From: Chloroflexota bacterium
Lineage (GTDB): Bacteria > Chloroflexota > Limnocylindria > QHBO01
Assembly (NCBI GenBank): GCA_003243965.1
Contig: QHBO01000007.1
Span: forward strand, 30,156 to 94,155
DNA length: 64,000 nucleotides
Direction: 5' to 3'
The position numbers and the translations under genes are program-made. Position 1 is the stretch's first letter; each line of letters opens with the position of its first letter. Below the pieces are notes generated by a model. That model saw nothing but the letters and a program-made list of their open reading frames with translations, did not search any database and had not been told where the DNA came from. Shown one piece after another: positions 47,088 to 53,902 of the stretch.

Positions 47088-47960
47088 TCAGTCACCGACG
47101 ACGGGCGCGACCTCGGCCGCCGCAGCGTCACGCGGCAGCGCATCGCGCATCGCGTCAAGGGGGGCCTGCTGTCCGGACAGCAGGCTGAACGCCTCCGCCT
47201 GTCCGGTGAGGAAGCTCAGCTCCCCGTTGGCGACCGTTGCGCCCTGGCGGCGGGCCGCCTCGACGAGCGGGGTCGAGCCCCCGGACATGACCAGGTCGAG
47301 GAGGTAGAGGTCGGCGGGAAGCGCCTCCGCCGGCACCGGGCTGCGACTGGCGTCTGACCCCTCTCCGCTGGCGTTCACCACCAGCCGCGCCTTGCCCAGC
47401 TCGGCCTCGATGATCGTGTCGTGCCACGGCAGCGCGCGCAGGTCCATGTGCTTCGCGCTACGCGCGAAGTGCGCCACCAGCGCCTCGGCCCGATGCAGGT
47501 GCCGGTTGAAGACCGCCACCCGCAGGAAGCCGGCACCGATGAGCACCGTGACCACGGCCCGTGCGCCGCCTCCGGATCCGAGTACCACCGCCTGGCGTGG
47601 CCATTTTCCAGCCACGCGAGGCAGCAGCGCGGTCAGGCCGGCGCGGACTCCGGAGACATCGGTGTTGTGCCCGCGCAGCCGTGCTCCGGCGACCGCCACC
47701 ACGTTGACCGCCCCGCTCGCCCGCGCATTGTCGGAGAGTGGGCCGGCCAGTGCCGCGGCCTTCTCCTTGTGCGGCGAGGCCACGATCGCGCCCGCGAACT
47801 CGCCGCCCTTGAGGGCCGCGAACGCCTCGGCCAGCTGATGCGGCTTGCGCTCCCAGCGCTCGATCCGGAGCTCGCTGCCGGTCGCCTCGATGGCGGCGCG
47901 CTGGACGGTTTCGATGGCGGTCGGGCCGAGTGGCTGACCGATGATGGCTAGGCGCTTCAC
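47088..47960 (-). CDS. aroE: Shikimate dehydrogenase family protein, divergent
   Basis: 290 residues. AroE-like: the catalytic Lys in SPHKEKA, SGAVNVV, the catalytic Asp in HNTD, NADP-binding GSGGGARAVV and the C-terminal TPLVEAARRQGATVANG..QAEAFSL. Differences from typical AroE: NVTxPHK reads IVASPHK and NATPxGM reads NASGEGS. It may prefer a related substrate such as quinate. GTG 47960 starts the recognisable domain. Confidence 0.78.
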   Translation of the reverse strand: MKRLAIIGQPLGPTAIETVQRAAIEATGSELRIERWERKPHQLAEAFAALKGGEFAGAIVASPHKEKAAALAGPLSDNARASGAVNVVAVAGARLRGHNTDVSGVRAGLTALLPRVAGKWPRQAVVLGSGGGARAVVTVLIGAGFLRVAVFNRHLHRAEALVAHFARSAKHMDLRALPWHDTIIEAELGKARLVVNASGEGSDASRSPVPAEALPADLYLLDLVMSGGSTPLVEAARRQGATVANGELSFLTGQAEAFSLLSGQQAPLDAMRDALPRDAAAAEVAPVVGD

Positions 47961-48020
47961 GGCTTTCTCGCATCCGGTCGGAGGGCACTGCTCGGAGGTC
48001 GTGGTCCGGGGACCCCATGC

Positions 48021-48026
48021 TATCAT
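48021..48026 (+). promoter_or_regulatory. -10 box TATCAT for the tRNA-Ser(GCT)/tRNA-Arg pair
   Basis: TATCAT ends 14 bases before the first base of tRNA-Ser (48041). The tRNA-Arg gene follows 14 bases after tRNA-Ser and is probably in the same transcript. Confidence 0.5.
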
Positions 48027-48040
48027 CGGCGCCGGTCGCC

Positions 48041-48132
48041 GGAGAGGTCGCATAGTGGCCTAGTGCGGCGGTTTGCTAAACCGTTGAAGGGGGTTTCCTC
48101 TTCCGAGGGTTCGAATCCCTCCCTCTCCGCCA
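48041..48132 (+). tRNA. tRNA-Ser (anticodon GCT)
   Basis: 92 bases, acceptor GGAGAGG/CCTCTCC, discriminator G, CCA encoded. The anticodon loop TTGCTAA gives GCT. A long variable arm is present (GAAGGGGGTTTCCTCTTC region). Confidence 0.95.
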
Positions 48133-48146
48133 GTGGCCCGCGTCGG

Positions 48147-48222
48147 GTGCCCGTAGCTCAGTGGATAGAGCGTCAGGTTGCGGACCTGAAGGTCGGAGGT
48201 TCGAGTCCTCTCGGGCACGCCA
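48147..48222 (+). tRNA. tRNA-Arg (anticodon GCG)
   Basis: 76 bases. Acceptor GTGCCCG/CGGGCAC, D arm GCTC/GAGC, anticodon stem TCAGG/CCTGA with loop TTGCGGA, T stem GGAGG/CCTCT, CCA encoded. The anticodon is therefore GCG, which reads CGC and CGU directly. Most bacteria use ACG, edited to ICG by TadA. Its 3' half is the target repeated at 48311-48334, 52611-52634 and 53489-53534. Confidence 0.92.
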
Positions 48223-48231
48223 ATCCAGCCC

Positions 48232-48334
48232 TGCAGCTACGCGATGTCCTTATCGGCGGCGCACTCCCACGCGTCTCGTGCATGAACCGGTACAAGGAAC
48301 CGACTTCGCCTGTTCAGTCCCTCCGGGCGCGCCA
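48232..48334 (+). repeat. Direct repeat, left copy, ending in degenerate tRNA-Arg 3' end
   Basis: Begins TGCAGCTACGCGATGTCC and ends CCGGGCGCGCCA. It is roughly 80% identical to 52533-52634. The last ~24 bases resemble the T arm and acceptor end of tRNA-Arg with substitutions. Confidence 0.85.
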
Positions 48335-48421
48335 GTCTCCTCCGCGGCGTGGGCCCAGGAAGAGCCTGGTACGCAACTCGGCGGGAGCGGTGCCCCTTCG
48401 ACGCTGTGTGCTCGCCGTCGA

Positions 48422-49543
48422 TCAAGGGACGCGCAAGATGCGGACGGGATCGCGGAATGCGGCAAGGAGCGCGGGCGGCACCCCGGCGGCGAGTGCCATC
48501 AGTAGCGCGAGAACGCTTACGCCGAGGATAAAGGCCGGATCTGGTAGCGAACCGGCGAGCCGCAGCACAGCCAAGAGCCCGACTACGGTGCCGGCCACCG
48601 ACCCTATCAGCGCAGCTACGCCGGTCTGTATGAGCACAAGGAGGACGACTGCTGATCGCGTCGCGCCCAGAGCGCGCCGCCGTCCAAAGTCACGGCGGCG
48701 TGCGGAAACTGCTCCAGCTGTCGTGGCGGTGACAAGCAGGAGACCGACCGCCAGCACGATCAGCAGCAACTGCCTGGCACTTCCGATGAGCTCACCGCCG
48801 ACCGCCGAACGAAGGTCGACCAGGAGGCGAGGAGTTTCGATTGCCAAACGCTGAGGCGCCTCGGCATGAACGGCCAGCCGGATAGCCGTTGCAACCTGGG
48901 CCACCAATTCGGCGCGATCGACCACCACGTAGAGTTCGCGCAGTCGGTCGTCCGACGCAGAAATTCGCGGAGCAATGAGGACGCTCCGCGACAGGAACGC
49001 CAGCGGTGCCTGGGCTTGGAACCCGCCCACTGCCGCAACGTCGGTGCCCGGCCCGACCAAGCCGACGGCAGGACTTGCCACGCCGACTGCGCCGATCGCT
49101 TCTGAACCGATGAGCGCTTCTCCGCTCCGCGGAAGCCGTCCGGATACCTGGATCTCCGCTGGGAGATCACCGTAGTACCGACGCGCCGGAACCGCTTGGC
49201 CCGCCAGCCCAAGATCGGCGTTCCTGACGTCCGTCGCCTGCCCAAGTCCGAAAACCCACACCACGCCGTCGATGGAGCTGAGGGCATTGACGCTGTCGGC
49301 TCGGAGCCCGGCCTCGTCGCTTGCGTCTCGGACGACGATCGTCCTTGTCCCGGCTTCGTCGATGCTGGCCAACACCTTGGCCACCGTCGCAGCGGACTGG
49401 CCGACAGTCGCGAAGATCACGCCACAAACCGCCGCAACCACCAGCGCGGTAACGGTCGTCGCAACCAGCTGCGATCGGGCAATGGCCGCTCCCTCGGAGA
49501 CGAGCGCCATTAGGTAACGCCGCGTCGAGACTCTCGCCTTCAC
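48422..49543 (-). CDS. FtsX/MacB-type ABC permease
   Basis: 373 residues. N-terminal transmembrane helix (about 20-45), a large extracytoplasmic domain, then three C-terminal helices with LIGSARQLLLIVLAVGLLLV and the FtsX-like RRRDFGRRRALGATRSAV loop. This is the four-helix MacB/LolCE-type export mechanism, used for peptides, lipoproteins or toxins. GTG 49543 overlaps the ATPase stop. The downstream end lies next to the left repeat. Confidence 0.87.
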   Translation of the reverse strand: MKARVSTRRYLMALVSEGAAIARSQLVATTVTALVVAAVCGVIFATVGQSAATVAKVLASIDEAGTRTIVVRDASDEAGLRADSVNALSSIDGVVWVFGLGQATDVRNADLGLAGQAVPARRYYGDLPAEIQVSGRLPRSGEALIGSEAIGAVGVASPAVGLVGPGTDVAAVGGFQAQAPLAFLSRSVLIAPRISASDDRLRELYVVVDRAELVAQVATAIRLAVHAEAPQRLAIETPRLLVDLRSAVGGELIGSARQLLLIVLAVGLLLVTATTAGAVSARRRDFGRRRALGATRSAVVLLVLIQTGVAALIGSVAGTVVGLLAVLRLAGSLPDPAFILGVSVLALLMALAAGVPPALLAAFRDPVRILRVP

Positions 49544-50175
49544 AGTCTCACCGTGTGCTGTGCCTCGACGCTGCGACTCAGATCGTGAGTAGCTACGACC
49601 ACAGCTGCTCCCTCGTCACGAGCGACCGCCAATGCCTGCCACACGATGTCAGCGCTGGCGCGATCGAGGTTCCCAGTCGGCTCGTCGGCGAGCAGGATGG
49701 ATGGCTGCTTCAGCAGCGCGCGACAGAGTGCAACGCGTTGGGCTTGACCACCAGAAATCTCGCCGGGCCGCCGATTCGGCCGTTCCTCCACTCCGAACCA
49801 GCGCAGTAGATCGAGGGCGCGACTGCGGGCCGTCGAGGGATTGATACCGGCGTACAGCCCGCCTTCCAAGACGTTGTCAATGATCGTCCGAGTCGGGTCA
49901 AGCACAGCGTCTTGGAAGACGAAGCCGATCCGCTCAGCCCGCAGCCCCGATCGCTCGGCGTCGGGCAATGTCGCTGCGTCGGCGCCGTTGATCTCGAGGC
50001 GACCGGCAGTCGGACGCAGCATCAAGCCCAACACATACAAGAGCGTCGACTTCCCGCATCCCGATGGACCCGTTACGACGGTCGTGTCACCGGCCGGAAA
50101 CGCAACGCTGAGGTCGGTGAGGACCGGGGGCGCATTCGAGTGGTAGCTGAACGCCAGCTCGCTGACGGCGATCAT
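49540..50175 (-). CDS. ABC transporter ATPase (MacB/LolD type)
   Basis: 211 residues. Walker A GPSGCGKST, signature EISGGQAQRVALCRAL, Walker B ILLADEPTGNLD, and ATHDLS. The ADEPTGNLD form is typical of the MacB/LolD/FtsE group, in agreement with the FtsX-type permease next to it. It begins directly after the stop of the adaptor gene. Confidence 0.93.
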   Translation of the reverse strand: MIAVSELAFSYHSNAPPVLTDLSVAFPAGDTTVVTGPSGCGKSTLLYVLGLMLRPTAGRLEINGADAATLPDAERSGLRAERIGFVFQDAVLDPTRTIIDNVLEGGLYAGINPSTARSRALDLLRWFGVEERPNRRPGEISGGQAQRVALCRALLKQPSILLADEPTGNLDRASADIVWQALAVARDEGAAVVVATHDLSRSVEAQHTVRL

Positions 50176-51258
50176 CTAGCCAGACGGCGATGGTGCGGCG
50201 TTCGTGCTCGCATGCGCGAAGAGCTCGATCATCTGTCCGGGATCAACGCCCGATACGATGGCGCGCCCCTCAGCTGCTGCTCGAACCTCGACACTGAGAT
50301 GTGAGCCGTCGGCAGCGACCACGAAGATGTTTCCGTTCGGCTCGGTCTGTAGCGCTGCCGCCGGGACCACAGGTCCAGTGGTCTCCGGAACCGCCACGAT
50401 ATCAACGACGTAGGTCGAGGTCGTACCGATTGGGACTGAGCCGCAGTCGTCGCCACAAAGCGGTCCGCCGCCGTCTTTGCCGAGGGATAGGACGAGCTCG
50501 CCGCTTGCGGCGATGCTAGAAGACGCTATCTTGCCGTCCCAAGATCCGTCGCCGCGATGGACAACCACGGGCGCCGTGAGCGGCACGAGATCGGCCTGCT
50601 CGGCGGCCAAGGTCACGGTAAACGTCGGCCCAGCCGGCAGCGCTTCCACCGCGAGTTCGCCGCCGGACACTCGAGCGCCAGGCTCGAACTCCGGTGCCAG
50701 GACCACCCTGGCGGGGAGTCGCGGGAAGAAGACAAGGTCACCACGCCTGACGACGCCGTCGACCGGCAATCCAGCGTCTCGCTGCCAAGCCTGCACGCCG
50801 TCTTTAGTCGCCGCATCAAACCTGCCCGACACCGGCCGGTCGTAGTGCCCCAGCTTGGCTAGGAACTGCTGGAGCTGCCGTACGTCGCGGCCCGCAACCC
50901 CCTCTTGGAGGTCGCGAAACGCGGGGACGTCACCCGCCGCGGCGACGACCGGGCGCAGATCCACCGAATAGAGCGTGGCACCAACCTTGACCTCATCGCC
51001 GTCGTGCACGTCCCGAGTCGTCACCGTACCGTCCGCGGCATTGCGCGCCAACGGCGTGGCCTGCCACTTGGCCTCCGCCGTAAACGCCAGGATCCGGCCA
51101 ACCGACCCCTTCGTCACCCGATAGAGAACCGGCGTGCGGCTTTCGCTGCCCAGACCGTCGGCGGGAATAGTCGCTTTAGTGGCCCATACGCCCGCGAAGG
51201 CGGCGAGGATCAAGCTGAAGACCCACCCTAGTGGTACCAGCCACGAACGCGATCGCAT
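50176..51258 (-). CDS. Membrane-fusion (HlyD-like) adaptor with peptidoglycan-binding domain
   Basis: 360 residues. N-terminal signal anchor (about 9-29). A lipoyl/HlyD-like half is split by a PG_binding_1 domain (GVAGRDVRQLQQFLAKLGHY, then FDAATKDGVQAWQRDAGLPVDG), and a beta-barrel part follows. Such adaptors link a MacB-type exporter to the cell wall in organisms with a thick envelope. ATG 51258 lies 6 bases after TACTAT, a possible internal leaderless promoter. Confidence 0.85.
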   Translation of the reverse strand: MRSRSWLVPLGWVFSLILAAFAGVWATKATIPADGLGSESRTPVLYRVTKGSVGRILAFTAEAKWQATPLARNAADGTVTTRDVHDGDEVKVGATLYSVDLRPVVAAAGDVPAFRDLQEGVAGRDVRQLQQFLAKLGHYDRPVSGRFDAATKDGVQAWQRDAGLPVDGVVRRGDLVFFPRLPARVVLAPEFEPGARVSGGELAVEALPAGPTFTVTLAAEQADLVPLTAPVVVHRGDGSWDGKIASSSIAASGELVLSLGKDGGGPLCGDDCGSVPIGTTSTYVVDIVAVPETTGPVVPAAALQTEPNGNIFVVAADGSHLSVEVRAAAEGRAIVSGVDPGQMIELFAHASTNAAPSPSG

Positions 51259-51274
51259 CAAGCGATAGTAGCTG

Positions 51275-51832
51275 CTAGGCCTGCGGGCACTTGTCGTTAG
51301 CCTCGTTCCACGCCTGCTGTGTCGTGGCTTGGTCGGCTACCTCGTTGAATGGGCTCCAAGGACCGGTGGCGTAGCTGTCGGCGAAGGTCTCCTCGGTCGG
51401 CGGCTCGCTGATCGTGTAACCCAGAGCCATCAGGCATTGGCGGGCTTGGACGAGAAACAGATAACGCTGGTGGATCTGCTCGGCAGTGGCAGGCTGTGGC
51501 GGAGGCGGCGTGCCAATTCGCTGTTCGCACGCACTTCGCGCAGCGGTAAATGCTGGTCGTTGAGCACTCGTCAATGACGCGATGACGAGGCCGCCGTCTG
51601 CCTGATTGATCTCAGCATTCCAGCCCGCCTCGCGGAGGCAGGCGGCGATAAGCGGCAGATACTCCTCACTCGGTCCGGCATAGACCGGAATGGAACTCGA
51701 TGGAGTCGCTTGGGTGCTGATGGCGGGCTGCGATGTTGGAGCGGCGGTGTTGGCACAGCCTGCGAGAGCCACGAGAAAGGCAGCGAGGGCGGGGACGGCA
51801 CGACGACCGCCCTCGAGCCCTCGCATCGGCAT
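51275..51832 (-). CDS. Secreted lipoprotein of the island operon
   Basis: 185 residues. Signal peptide with lipobox LVALAGC, then a Thr/Ser/Pro linker, then a folded part with four cysteines (CLREAGW, ACEQRIG, RQCLMALG, NDKCPQA). No family was recognised. ATG 51832 overlaps the upstream stop (TGATG). Position between a secreted peptide and its exporter suggests an immunity or chaperone role; this is only inference. Confidence 0.7.
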   Translation of the reverse strand: MPMRGLEGGRRAVPALAAFLVALAGCANTAAPTSQPAISTQATPSSSIPVYAGPSEEYLPLIAACLREAGWNAEINQADGGLVIASLTSAQRPAFTAARSACEQRIGTPPPPQPATAEQIHQRYLFLVQARQCLMALGYTISEPPTEETFADSYATGPWSPFNEVADQATTQQAWNEANDKCPQA

Positions 51833-52164
51833 CAGAAGCCGGTCGGGTCGCATCCGGCGTAAGTGCCCGAGTCACTGAGCGAGCCGCTGGTTACGGCCAC
51901 TTCCCACCAGCCTCCGCCGCCAGCGTGATCGGCGTAGCGCTTCCGGACTATCCAAGTGCTGCCGTTGTTCCAGGAGTAGTACCCGGAGCCCGGAGGGAAG
52001 TGCTCCGTGAAGCCGGTCGAGTAGGAGCGCGAGTAGGGCGTGTAGTTCGTCGCACAGGTTCTTGTCCCAGACTTCGTTACCGTCGCAGCTACTGCGGTAG
52101 CGAAGACGAGGACCAGTGTGAGTGCCATCACCACCGCAACGACCGACCTTCTGCGCTTGCCCAT
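51832..52164 (-). CDS. Small secreted protein, bacteriocin-like candidate
   Basis: 110 residues. A basic N-terminus (GKRRRS), a hydrophobic signal helix (about 8-25) and cleavage near VAAT. The mature ~84 residues are rich in Ser, Gly, Thr, Tyr and Trp with just two cysteines (in RTCATNY and AGCDPTGF), which could form one disulphide. It resembles, loosely, lactococcin-972-type and other small exported actinobacterial proteins. It has the strongest ribosome site in the island (AGGAGGT, 6 bases before ATG 52164) and heads the operon. Confidence 0.75.
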   Translation of the reverse strand: MGKRRRSVVAVVMALTLVLVFATAVAATVTKSGTRTCATNYTPYSRSYSTGFTEHFPPGSGYYSWNNGSTWIVRKRYADHAGGGGWWEVAVTSGSLSDSGTYAGCDPTGF

Positions 52165-52207
52165 GGCTACCTCCTATGTGGGACGAAAGGTATGAGTAAA
52201 ACGCACC

Positions 52208-52409
52208 CTACTTGAGCCTGTGAATGAAATCTCGCCAGAGAACGATCGTTCGCCCTTCCGAGATCGGGTGGAACAAGGCGGAGGTGAGCGTCCGCATCGG
52301 TGCCGGGACGTTCGGGATGCCGGCGTCGAGCAGGGCGCGGCACGTCGAGCGGCGCCTCGGAGACGGGTCCCAAGCGCACCTTCGCGAACCATCGGTCATC
52401 CGGCATCAT
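52208..52409 (-). pseudogene. Possible frameshifted gene remnant
   Basis: Coding-like text switches frame. From ATG 52409 one frame reads PDDRWFAKVRLGPVSEAPLD; after a shift near 52335 the other reads CRALLDAGIPNVPAPMRTLT and ends HRLK at the stop 52208-52210. Together they look like one ~65-residue protein broken by a single-base change. The rest of 52165-52532 shows nothing else recognisable. Confidence 0.35.
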
Positions 52410-52532
52410 GCGCAGACGATACCGGTAGTCACATGGGACCGATGCAGAGGCGGCGAGAGGTCGGCGGTGGATGAGGCCTTCTTGGCGACCGGAGTCGAGA
52501 ATCCAGATCCAACAGAACGTCCATACCAAAGG

Positions 52533-52634
52533 TGCAGCTACGCGATGTCCTCACCTGCGGCTGACTCCACTCGTCTCGTGCGTGAATCGGTACACGGACC
52601 GACTTCGCGTGTCTCAGTCCTCTCGGGCACGCCA
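52533..52634 (+). repeat. Direct repeat, right copy, ending in tRNA-Arg 3' end
   Basis: Begins TGCAGCTACGCGATGTCC and ends CAGTCCTCTCGGGCACGCCA; its last 17 bases, TCCTCTCGGGCACGCCA, are identical to the 3' end of the intact tRNA-Arg. The partner is at 48232-48334. Confidence 0.88.
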
Positions 52635-52654
52635 CCGATTGAGGGCTCCTTCCG

Positions 52655-52732
52655 GTGACGCTCGCCTGCGTCCTCCTGATCGCCTACACCGCCGCGCGCT
52701 GGGTTCGGGACCGAATCCGACCGGACGAGTGA
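52655..52732 (+). CDS. Candidate 25-residue single-helix membrane peptide
   Basis: GTG 52655 to TGA 52732. Reads VTLACVLLIAYTAARWVRDR, then IRPDE: one hydrophobic helix followed by charged residues. It lies between the right repeat and the AMIN-like gene. It may be a real small protein or a gene fragment; no strong ribosome site is visible. Nothing else was seen in 52635-52873. Confidence 0.25.
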   Translation: MTLACVLLIAYTAARWVRDRIRPDE

Positions 52733-52873
52733 CCATTCGCCGAAATCCCGGGCACCCCATGTCAGCGCCGATGAGTACACCCGCCAGATCGCTGCGGTAA
52801 CGGCGACAGGATGCCGGCCGTCTGGAGTGCAGACCGGCGAGTTCTTTCAGCCGGGACACACAGGGAGTCCGAC

Positions 52874-53431
52874 ATGAACCGGCCAACGTTCTCGCAACCG
52901 GCGCTTCGCATCTGGGCACTGGCGATGGGCATCATCCTGGTCAGTGGTGGCGGCGTGGCCGCTGCCTCCACCCAGCAGGCTGCCACCGTGTCTCCGGCTC
53001 GGGCGAACCTGCCGGCGTTCAGTTGTCGACTACCGGCCCAGGGACGGCGCACGACCGCGGCGGCCCGCATCAACGCCGTGCGGGTCGGCACCCACGCCGG
53101 CTATGACCGGTTCGTGATCCAGTTCGCGAACGGCCTCCCCGACTGGAGCGTAGAGCGAGCACGGCCGCCCCTCTTGCAGGACCCCAGCGGCAAGCCGCTC
53201 GCCGTTGCCGGGCGGTCCTTCCTGAAGATCACGCTGCACGGCGCGTCGATGGCGGGCAGCTACAGCGGCCCCCGAACATTCACCCCGCGCTACGCGACGC
53301 TGACCCAGGTCAAGAACGGTGGGGACTTTGAGATGGTGACCACCTGGTATGCGGGGCTCGCCAGCGCGAAGTGCGTCCGGGTCTTCACACTCTCTGCTCC
53401 AAACCGCCTGGTGATCGACGTCGAGCACTGA
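52874..53431 (+). CDS. Secreted AMIN-like domain protein
   Basis: 185 residues. Signal peptide (about 10-32), then a single beta-rich domain with VRVGTHAGYDRFVIQF near its start and VFTLSAPNRLVIDVEH at the end, the AMIN/AMIN-like pattern associated with cell envelope binding. It lies inside the right part of the island, before a strong terminator. Confidence 0.75.
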   Translation: MNRPTFSQPALRIWALAMGIILVSGGGVAAASTQQAATVSPARANLPAFSCRLPAQGRRTTAAARINAVRVGTHAGYDRFVIQFANGLPDWSVERARPPLLQDPSGKPLAVAGRSFLKITLHGASMAGSYSGPRTFTPRYATLTQVKNGGDFEMVTTWYAGLASAKCVRVFTLSAPNRLVIDVEH

Positions 53432-53440
53432 GCGCCGATT

Positions 53441-53467
53441 GGCTGAGCGGCGCCGCGCCGCTCAGCC
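53441..53467 (+). terminator. Strong 12-bp hairpin after the AMIN-like gene
   Basis: GGCTGAGCGGCG (53441-53452) pairs perfectly with CGCCGCTCAGCC (53456-53467), loop 3 bases. Followed by ATATTCC rather than a U-run. Confidence 0.8.
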
Positions 53468-53488
53468 ATATTCCCGACAAACCGAGAC

Positions 53489-53534
53489 GAGGTTGCGGAC
53501 CTGGCGGTCGGAGGTTCGACTCCTCTGGCACGCC
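53489..53534 (+). repeat. Truncated tRNA-Arg 3' half (att-like remnant)
   Basis: 46 bases matching tRNA-Arg from the anticodon loop to CCA with a few substitutions and a 2-base deletion in the acceptor strand (TCTGGCACGCCA). It marks the likely far end of the island. Confidence 0.88.
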
Positions 53535-53570
53535 AGGTCTTGAGCTTGCCACCGTCCGGACTGACGCGGA

Positions 53571-53576
53571 TATGCT
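53571..53576 (+). promoter_or_regulatory. -10 box TATGCT, leaderless-type, for the 53584 gene
   Basis: TATGCT ends 7 bases before GTG 53584. This supports GTG 53584 rather than the ATG 53572 contained in the box. Confidence 0.4.
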
Positions 53577-53583
53577 TGCCGAC

Positions 53584-53871
53584 GTGAGCGACATGACCTA
53601 CGACGAGCTGCTGGCGCTGGCACGGCGCTTCGAAGGTCGCGAGCTGGAAACCGTCACCGGCCGCAAGTTCACCGTGGGCGTCTCGCGCGCGGAGAACTGC
53701 CCGTTCTTCACGCCGGCCTTGAGCGGGTATTCCCAGACCGACGGTCGCAAGGCGGCCGAGAGGTTCGTCGAGCGCTACAACCAGATCGGCAGCCTGCGAC
53801 CCAGCGACTACTCCGGGGTCACACGCAACGCCTCCTACCTCGTCGCCCTGCTCGCCGAGCGCGACCGATGA
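53584..53871 (+). CDS. Small hypothetical protein next to the island end
   Basis: 95 residues from GTG 53584, or 99 from ATG 53572. Soluble; DMTYDELLALARRFEGRELE at the N-terminus, then beta-rich VTGRKFTVGVS and a helical end. No family recognised. It lies just outside the tRNA-Arg remnant. Confidence 0.6.
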   Translation: MSDMTYDELLALARRFEGRELETVTGRKFTVGVSRAENCPFFTPALSGYSQTDGRKAAERFVERYNQIGSLRPSDYSGVTRNASYLVALLAERDR

Positions 53872-53902
53872 CCGGTTTCCGGGGTGTTGGCCCAGTCTCG
53901 GG

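Larger units (their letters stand above)
48223..53534. mobile_element. tRNA-Arg-associated genomic island (no integrase visible)
   Basis: Starts right after tRNA-Arg and ends at a second copy of the tRNA-Arg 3' half (53489-53534). Two further degenerate copies of the tRNA 3' end close ~102-bp direct repeats at 48232-48334 and 52533-52634, so the element looks composite or nested. It carries a five-gene secreted-protein/ABC operon, a probable pseudogene and a small secreted-protein gene. No recombinase remains. Boundaries are inferred from repeats only. Confidence 0.65.

Noticed and set aside
48422..52164. Classical two-gene MacAB macrolide efflux annotation
   Set aside because: The adaptor carries a peptidoglycan-binding domain and the operon begins with a secreted peptide and a lipoprotein, so a drug-efflux label is not supported.
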